Source of the DNA: Allolobophora icterica
Taxonomy: Eukaryota; Annelida; Clitellata; Crassiclitellata; Lumbricidae
Length of the DNA stretch: 64,000 nucleotides
Assembly (NCBI GenBank): GCA_963556255.1
Contig: OY744605.1
Span: 33,417,963 to 33,481,962, forward strand
Reading direction: 5' to 3'
The notes under the pieces were generated by a model, which ran no database searches, had not been told where the DNA came from, and saw only the letters and a program-made list of their open reading frames with translations. This document shows positions 54,165 through 64,000 of the stretch, one piece after another. A program made the position numbers and the translations under genes. Within the stretch, counting starts at the first letter, position 1. The number at the start of each line of letters is the position of its first letter.

Positions 54165-54640
54165 AGAGGGCAATCTCCCTCCATCCCAGAAGAGGGCTAT
54201 TGTTTCCCCTACCCTTAAAAAACCTAATCTTGACTTGCAAGTCTGTTCTAACTATCGTCTTATTTCTAACTTTTCCTTTCTCTCTAAACTCTTCAGAGAC
54301 TCGTCTCACTTCAGCTTCTACCCTATTTTGAACAGTCTGGACTCCTCCCTTCTAGTCAGTCAGGGTTTACAGGTCACCATTCTACGGAAACTGCCATCCT
54401 GTCCCTTCTCTCGTACATTTACACTGCCACTGACAGGTCTCTTTGACGCTTCTGGCACTCTTTGATGTTTCATCGGCCTTCGACATGGCTGACCATGAGG
54501 TCCTACTTAGCGTCTTGAACGGTCTTGTGGTATCTTCTTTGGTTTAAATCTTACCTCTCTGACCGTATTCAGAGGCTTGTCCTTGCTGCAGTGGCAGAGT
54601 TTGATCGATCCGTGAGATCCTCTGACTAAAATATGCCCAA
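54165..54640 (+). pseudogene. LINE reverse transcriptase fragment, frameshifted
   Basis: Reads PPSQKRAIVSPTLKKPNLDL, QVCSNYRLISNFSFLSKLF, then broken frames with SLLVSQG, a HSTETAILSLL-like segment, LLALFDVSSAFDMADHEV and IQRLVLAAV. RT motifs 1 to 3 are recognisable. At least three frameshifts. Confidence 0.75.
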
Positions 54641-54804
54641 CTAGTTTAGATCGAAGGTCATCGGTATGAAAAAATAGTGACTTCATTTTCTTAGGAGCCT
54701 TTCTCTCCATTTCCGCCTGATCTTCCCACTTATACGGTGTACGGTCAGTGGACCTATTGTTGCAGAGTTGACATGGTCGCGCAAATGTCTGCCTTGGCTT
54801 GGAT

Positions 54805-54862
54805 GATTGGATTTGAACCCCCGACCTTTCGATTGACGGTCTGGTACACTATATCACGTATC
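54805..54862 (-). mobile_element. tRNA-like SINE head
   Basis: The minus strand has GTCGGGGGTTCAAATCC, a T-arm with B box, preceded by a degenerate D-arm-like GATATAGTGTACCAGACCG. No full cloverleaf. Confidence 0.4.
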
Positions 54863-54967
54863 ACAAAGTCAAAGCGTCTTATTCCTATTATGCTGGCCTG
54901 ATGTATTGTTATGATAAAATTATATTTACATGGACTTGCTTAACTTTCTTCTGTAGATCACATGCGT

Positions 54968-55027
54968 CCGATTCTACGATTCCAATGATTCTACGATTAT
55001 ACTCATTCTCCGATTCTACGATTCTAC
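54968..55027. repeat. GATTCTACGATT minisatellite
   Basis: CGATTCTACGATTCCAATGA and repeats, about four partial units just before the GT array. Confidence 0.7.
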
Positions 55028-55330
55028 TGAAATGCCAATTCGCCGCACATGAACTCGGTCGCCTTTGTCTCTCTCTTTGTGTGTGGGTGTGGGTGCGTGT
55101 GTGATGGTGTGGGTGTGTGTGTGGGTGTGGGTGCGTGTGTGTTGGTGTGGGTGTGGGTGCGTGTGTGATGGTGTGTGTGTGTGGTTGTGGGTGCGTGTGT
55201 GTTGGTGTGGGTGTGGGTGCGTGTGTGATGGTGTGGGTGTGTGTGTGTTGGTACGGGTGCGTGTGTGATGGTGGGTGTGTGTGTGGGAGCGTGTGCGTGT
55301 GTGTTGGTGTGGTGTGGATGCGTGTGTGAT

Positions 55331-55362
<32 letters not shown>

Positions 55363-55368
55363 TGTGTG

Positions 55369-55440
55369 CTAGTCGTAGTACCCCATGGAGCCCCTGGCGT
55401 GGCGTAAAACCCCGTAAGCTCCATGGGGTACTACGACTAG
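55369..55440. repeat. First 72-base hairpin unit of the array
   Basis: Arms of 23 bases (CTAGTCGTAGTACCCCATGG then AGC, and the exact reverse complement) around a 26-base loop containing GGCGTGGCGTAAAACCCCGT. Later units differ at a few bases, for example CATGGGGTAGTGCGACT at 55627 and CATGGAGTACTACGACT at 58138. Confidence 0.95.
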
Positions 55441-56080
55441 GTGGGTGTGTGTGTTGGTGTGGGTGTGTGTGTGGTGTGGGTGCGTGTGTGATGGTGTGGG
55501 CGTGTGTGTGTGGGTGTGGGTGCGTGTGTGTTGGTGTGGGTGCGTGTGTGATGGTGTGGGTGTGTGTGTGTGCTAGTCGTAGTACCCCATGGAGCCCCTG
55601 GCGTGGCGTGAAACCCCGTAAGCTCCATGGGGTAGTGCGACTAGGTGGGTGCGTGTGTTGGTGTGGGGGTGTGTGTGGGTGTGTGTGTGTGGGTGTGGGT
55701 GTGTGTGTGTGTTGGTGTTGGTGTGGGTGTGGGTGCGTGTGTGATGGTGTGGGTGTGTGTGTGTGCTAGTCGTAGTACCCCATGGAGCCCCTGGCGTGGC
55801 GTAAAACCCCGTAAGCTCCATGGGTACTACGACTAGGTGGGTGTGTGTGTGTTGGTGTGGGTGTGGGTGCGTGTGTGATGGTGTGGGTGTGTGTGTGTGG
55901 GTGTGGGCGCGTGTGTGTTGGTGTGGGTGTGTGTGTGTGCTAGTCGTAGTACCCCATGGGGCCCCTGGCGTGGCGTGAAACCCCGTAAGCTCCATGGGTA
56001 CTACGACTAGGTGGGTGTGTGTGTGTGTGTTGGTGTGGGTGTGGGTGCGTGTGTGATGGTGTGGGTGTGTGTGTGTGGGT

Positions 56081-59320
<3,240 letters not shown>

Positions 59321-61833
59321 GCGGTTGCGTGTGTGTTGGTGTGGGTGTGTGTGTGTGTGTGCTAGTCGTAGTACACCATGGAGCCCCTGGCGTGGCGTGA
59401 AACCCCGTAAGTCCATGGGGTACTGCGACTAGGTGGGTGCTTGTGTTGGTGTGGGGGTGTGTGTGGGTGTGGGTGTGTGTGTGTGGGTGTGGGTGCGTGT
59501 GTGTTGGTGTGGGTGTGGGTGCGTGTGTGATGGTGTGGGTGTGTGTGTGTGTGTGCTAGTCGTAGTACCCCATGGAGCCCCTGGCGTGGCGTAAAACCCC
59601 GTAAGCTCCATGGGGTACTACGACTAGGTGCGTGTGTGTTGGTGTGGGGGTGTGTGTGTGGGTGTGAGTGCGTATGTGATGGTGTGGGTGTGTGTGTGTG
59701 TGTGTGGGTGGGTGCGTGTGCGTTGGTGTGGGTGTGGGTGCGTGTATGATGGTGTGGGTGTGTGTGTTGGTGTGGGTGTGGGTGCGTGTGTGATGGTGTG
59801 TGTGTGTGGGTGTGGGTGTGTGTGTTGGTGTGGGTGTAGGTGCGTGTGTGATGGTGTGGGTGTGTGTGTGTGTGTGCTAGTCGTAGTACCCCATGGAGCC
59901 CCTGGCGTGGCGTAAAACCCCGTAAGCTCCATGGGGTACTACGACTAGGTGGGTGTGTATGTTGTGTGGGGGTGTGTGTGGGTGCGAGTGCGAGTGCGTG
60001 TGTGATGGTGTGGGTGTGTGTGTGTGGGTGTGGGTGCGTGTGTGTTGGTGTGGGTGTGGGTGCGTGTGTGATGGTGTGGGTGTGTGTGTGTGTTAGTCGT
60101 AGTACCCCATGGAGCCCCTGGCGTGGCGTAAAACCCCGTAAGCTCCATGAGTACTACGACAAGGTGGGTGTGTGTGTTGGTGTGGGTGTGGGTGTGGGTG
60201 CGAGTGTGATGGTGTGGGTGTGTGTGTGGGTGCGGGTGCGTGTGTGACGGTGTGGGTGTGTGTGCAAGTCGTAGTATCCCATGGAGCCCCTGGCGTGGCG
60301 TGAAACCCCGTAAGCTCCATGGGGAACTGCGACTAGGTGGGTGCTTGTGTTGGTGTGGGGGTGTGTGTGGGTGTGGGTGCGTGTGTGATGGGTGTGTGGG
60401 TGTGGGTGTGGGTGTGTGTGTTGGTGTGGGTGTGGGTGCGTGTGTGATGGTGTGGGTGTGTGTGTGTGTGTGCTAGTCGTAGTACCCCATGGATCCCCTG
60501 GCGTGGCGTAAAACCCCGTAAGCTCCATGGGGTACTACGACTAGGTGGGTGTGTGTGTTGTGTGGGGGTGTGTGTGTGGGTGCGAGTGCGAGTGCGTGTG
60601 TGATGGTGTGGGTGTGTGTGTGTGATGGTGTGGGTGCGTGTGTGTTGGTGTGGGTGCGGGTGCGTGTGTGATGGTGTGGGTGTGTGTGTGTGCTAGTCGT
60701 AGTACCCCATGGAGCCTCTGGCGTGGCGTAAAACCCCGTAAGCTCCATGGGGTACTGCGACTAGGTGGGTGCTTGTGTTGGTGTGGGTGTGGGTGTGAGT
60801 GCGTGTGTGATGGTGTGGGTGTGTGTGGGTGCGGGTGCGTGTGTGACGGTGTGGGCGTGTGTGTGTGCTAGTCGTAATACCCCATGGAGCCCCTGGCGTG
60901 GCGTGAAACCCCGTAAGCTCCATGGGGTAGTGCGACTAGGTGGGTGCTTGTGTTGGTGTGGGGGTGTGTGTGGGTGTGGGTGCGTGTGTGATGGGTGTGT
61001 GGATGTGGGTATGGGTGCGTGTGTGATGGTGTGGGTGTGTGTGTGGGTGTGGGTGCGTGTGTGTTGGTGTGGGTGTGGGTGCGTGTGTGATGGTGTGGGT
61101 GTGTGTGTGTGCTAGTCGTAGTACCCCATGGAGCCCCTGGCGTGGCGTAAAACCCCGTAAGCTCCATGGGTACTACGACTAGGTGGGTGTGTGTGTTGGT
61201 GTGGGGTGTATGTGTGGGTGTGGGTGCGTGTGTGATGGTGTGGGTGTGTGTGTGGGTGGGTGTGGGTGCGTGTGTGTTGGTGTGGGTGTGGGTGCGTGTG
61301 TGATGGTGTGGGTGTGTGTGTGTGCAAGTCGTAGTACCCCGTGGAGCCCCTGGCGTGGCGTAAAACCCCGTAAGCTCCATGGAGTACTACGACTAGGTGT
61401 GTGTGTGTGTTGGTGTGGGGGTGTGTGTGGGTGTGAGTGCGTGAGTGATGGTGTGGGTGTGTGTGTGTGTGTGGGTGCGTGTGTGTTAGTGTGGGTGTGG
61501 GTGCGTGTGTGATGGTGTGGGTGTGTGTGTGTCTGCTAGTCGTAGTACCCCATGGAGCCCCTGGCGTGGCGTAAAACCCCGTAAGCTCCATGGAGTACTA
61601 CGACTAGGTGGGTGCGTGTGTTGGTGTGGGTGTGTGTGTGGGTGTTGGTGCGTGTGTGATGGTGTGGGTGTGTGTGTGGGTGTGGGTGCGTGTGTGATGG
61701 TGTGGGTGTGTGTGGGTGTGTTGGTGTGGGTGTGGGTGCGTGTGTGTGTGTGATGGTGTGAGTGTGTTAGTCGTAGTACCCCATGGAGCCCCTGGCGTGG
61801 CGTAAAACCCCGTAAGCTCCATGAGGTACTACG

Positions 61834-61869
<36 letters not shown>

Positions 61870-62223
61870 GGTGGGGGTGTGTGTGTGGGTGCGTGTGTGA
61901 TGGTGTGGGTGCGTGTGTGTTGGTGTGGGTGTGGGTGCGTGTGTGATGGTGTGGGTGCGTGTGTGTTGGTGTGGGTGTGGGTGCGTGTGTGATGGTGTGG
62001 GTGTGTATGTGTGCTAGTCGTAGTACCCCATGGAGCCCCTGGCGTGGCGTAAAACCCCGTAAGCTCCATGGGGTACTACGACTAGGTGGGTGTGTGTGTT
62101 GGTGTGGGTGTGGGTGCGTGTGTGATGGTGTGGGTGTGTGATGGTGTGAGTGTGTGTGTGGGTGTGGGTGCGTGTGTGTTGGTGTGGGTGTGGGTGTGGG
62201 TGCGTGCGTGCGTGCGTGCGTGC

Positions 62224-62304
<81 letters not shown>

Positions 62305-62416
62305 GGGCCCATACAGAACAGAAATTTCAAGAATATAAGCTATAAAAAATTGATCAAATTGCGTGTATGCAGATTGAAGAGTGGGCATGTACCGAAATGG
62401 GCATGACGTCTTACCA
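59321..62416 (+). repeat. 3240-base tandem duplication, second copy
   Basis: Begins with the same GCGGTTGCGTGTGTGTTGG, keeps all 13 hairpins with the same private variants (for example GTACACCATGG at 59371 and 56131), and is shorter mainly because its final (TG)n tract is about 140 bases shorter. Confidence 0.9.
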
Positions 62417-62895
62417 TCGGCATACAATAAGTTCTTCTACCGCGCTGCTCACCTTCATTCACACCAAGCAAGAAACTTTAACCAGCCCTATGCTCCTACT
62501 AATAATCGGCTATTCTCCGTGCGATGTACTGGGATGGATGGATATGGAACGAAATAACACTACTAATTCGACAATTACCCTAGCCTATGGTCGTAAGCGT
62601 AAATTGCGATTCTTTATGCTCGAGGGACACAATTAAATTAGGGCCTATGTTCCCCTATACTCGAGGCACAAAACTAATAGGCCTAGGCCTACCTCCAAAA
62701 GAAAGAAAGAAAGATTAAACAATAATATTGTAATGTATATTACCATATAGGTATATTACCCTATTTAGCGGGAACTATCCCTTTGGGGCATCCTTTTACG
62801 ACGCCCATGTTATAAAAATTGACAGTTTCATTTGTACTATTTTGGGTTGTTTTAATAAACGGATTTTTGATTTGATTTGATTTGATTTGAAGGTG
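62300..62895 (+). pseudogene. LINE RT C-terminal end with (TTTGA)n tail
   Basis: After the GT array: VGMYRNGHDVLPSAYNKFFY, RAAHLHSHQARNFNQPYAPT, NNRLFSVRCTGMD, and after a frame change IWNEITLLIRQLP and GRKRKLRFFML. This fits the NDLLP...R-A-HLH-P-ARTN-RLFSVR--GP-IWN-IP end of LINE proteins. The 3' UTR ends CGGATTTTTGATTTGATTTG. A truncated copy of its first 117 bases is at 59204-59320. Confidence 0.7.
62866..62891. repeat. (TTTGA)n LINE tail
   Basis: GATTTGATTTGATTTGATTT, five units. Confidence 0.9.
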
Positions 62896-63179
62896 CGCGG
62901 TCGAGTTTTTTTTTAGTTAAGTCTAATATCTCAATGTTATATGCTGCATGTTTAATATTACTAAACCCCATGGTTTAATATTTCAGTTGTCTGTTTAATG
63001 ATGCTAGATCGACTGCTCCCATCTAACTGCATTACTACTCTGGTTGCGGGGCCTATGACCCACTTTGGCCCTCCTGACGTGTAGCCATATCTTGTTACTC
63101 GAAAAGCGTTAGGCCTACGTACGTGTATCGTTTATCCTCTTATGTTTGGTTACCGAAATAAATTGAATTGATTTGAATT

Positions 63180-63216
63180 GAATTTGTGGATGTATGGATG
63201 GATGGATGGATGGAGG
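63180..63216. repeat. (GGAT)n microsatellite
   Basis: GGATGTATGGATGGATGGAT with flanking imperfect units. Confidence 0.85.
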
Positions 63217-63251
63217 AATGATAAATGGATGCATAAATGAATGACTTAGTC

Positions 63252-63562
63252 CAGGACTGGCCAACCTTTTCTTGCACACGTGACACTACAATTTTTGGTA
63301 GGCATGCACGCGGCAGGCCGGCCGCAAGTGATTTTCCTCAGCGCCTCGAAAGAAAATACAAATGTACAAGTTATATGAGCGAAAAAGTTGAAAAACAGGT
63401 ACTACTATAGTCACTAGAACTTTTGACACTAACTTCCTTCCAGGTTAGCTGTAACAGTCATTATTTTAATCAACGCGTGAAATATTAATTTAAAAAGTGG
63501 TCGTGCGGGCCGCCAATGAACAGCCAACGGGCCTCATGTGGTCCGCGGGTTGGCCATCCCTA
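63252..63562. mobile_element. hAT MITE of the TGGCCAACC type, 311 bases
   Basis: Ends CAGGACTGGCCAACC and GGTTGGCCATCCCTA. Flanks ACTTAGTC and ACTTAGTG agree at seven of eight bases. The inner GCGGGCCGCCAATGAACAGC and GTGGTCCGCGGGTTGGCC resemble the ends of Charlie-like hAT elements. Confidence 0.82.
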
Positions 63563-63819
63563 ACTTAGTGGATGGCAAATTTAACATAAGACTTCTAAAG
63601 CCAAGTTAGAGCAAATTACAAATGTTATCCATAAAAGGAGACCAAAGCAGACGTCAACCCAACACGGTCGACAAGCAAAATCAATCTCTGCTAACTACGC
63701 AGAACGACCGTCTTCTCTAGAGAGAAGCCACTCCTACTTAATACATAGGAATATCACCCATCCTACTTATAGACCGATCAAGCATGACGCCCATCCTAAA
63801 TACCTAGGCAATATATCAC

Positions 63820-63908
63820 GTAACAATATGTATGTATGTGTGTATACGTATGTATATATGAGGACCTCATATATACATACGTATACACACATACATACAT
63901 ATTGTTAC
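63820..63908. repeat. 89-base perfect palindrome
   Basis: GTAACAATATGTATGTATGT at the start is mirrored by ACATACATACATATTGTTAC at the end. The centre is GAGG-A-CCTC. All 44 base pairs match, with a one-base spacer. Confidence 0.97.
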
Positions 63909-64000
63909 CATGTGCAAAATGAAAAGAACGAAAAAACACAACTCATTGTGAAAATAGGAAATAAAGATCAGAATAAACGAATAAAAAGAGAAATGAGATG

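Overview
This is a window of animal nuclear DNA. Genes are split by GT-AG introns, intergenic and intronic DNA is AT-rich, and microsatellites, LINE 3' ends, tRNA-derived SINEs and many DNA transposons fill most of the sequence. The short word TAGGCCTA recurs throughout the single-copy DNA. I read it as a marine invertebrate, possibly an echinoderm or hemichordate-like deuterostome, but the window alone does not fix the lineage. There is no sign of prokaryotic operons, rRNA genes or intact tRNA genes. Most open frames over 60 codons are translations of microsatellites.

Two multi-exon genes, both on the minus strand, can be assembled. The first (25552 down to 3295) is a plasma-membrane type Na+/H+ exchanger of the SLC9A1-5 group. 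Eight exons join in phase into exactly 666 codons plus a stop, and one intron uses a GC donor. Its introns hold LINE ends, an LTR-like promoter, hAT MITEs, a degenerate TIR element, a SINE, a foldback element and a 510-base (TTGA)n array. The second gene (about 45723 down to 38703) encodes one membrane span followed by a long cytoplasmic tail rich in Pro, Tyr and acidic residues. I do not recognise it. All its internal tail exons begin and end in phase 2, and the last exon has been duplicated with its flanking intron. Its 5' (extracellular) exons were not found.

Between and around these genes: 1-949 is one of three copies of a short hAT derivative whose subterminal regions are GGTCTT arrays. 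25.6-30.2 kb has no open frame of note and holds two 375-base direct repeats around a repeat family marked by TCCGCTCCGTTA words. 30.4-31.3 and 40.8-41.7 kb are the other hAT derivatives. 32.5-37.0 kb is a field of LINE 3' ends, one split by a hAT MITE with a perfect 8-base target duplication. 46.0-48.0 kb is a 1963-base hAT element with a perfect target duplication inside an older LINE fragment. 52.6-53.0 kb has two perfect CRE sites and a possible first exon on the plus strand.

The most unusual structure is 55.1-62.3 kb: about 30 copies of a 72-base perfect or near-perfect hairpin set at irregular spacing in a GT-rich minisatellite, with 13 of them doubled by a 3240-base tandem duplication. 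It runs into a LINE reverse transcriptase end. The window closes with a hAT MITE and an 89-base perfect palindrome. All gene models here are inferred by eye from reading frame, splice sites and family resemblance; no search was run.
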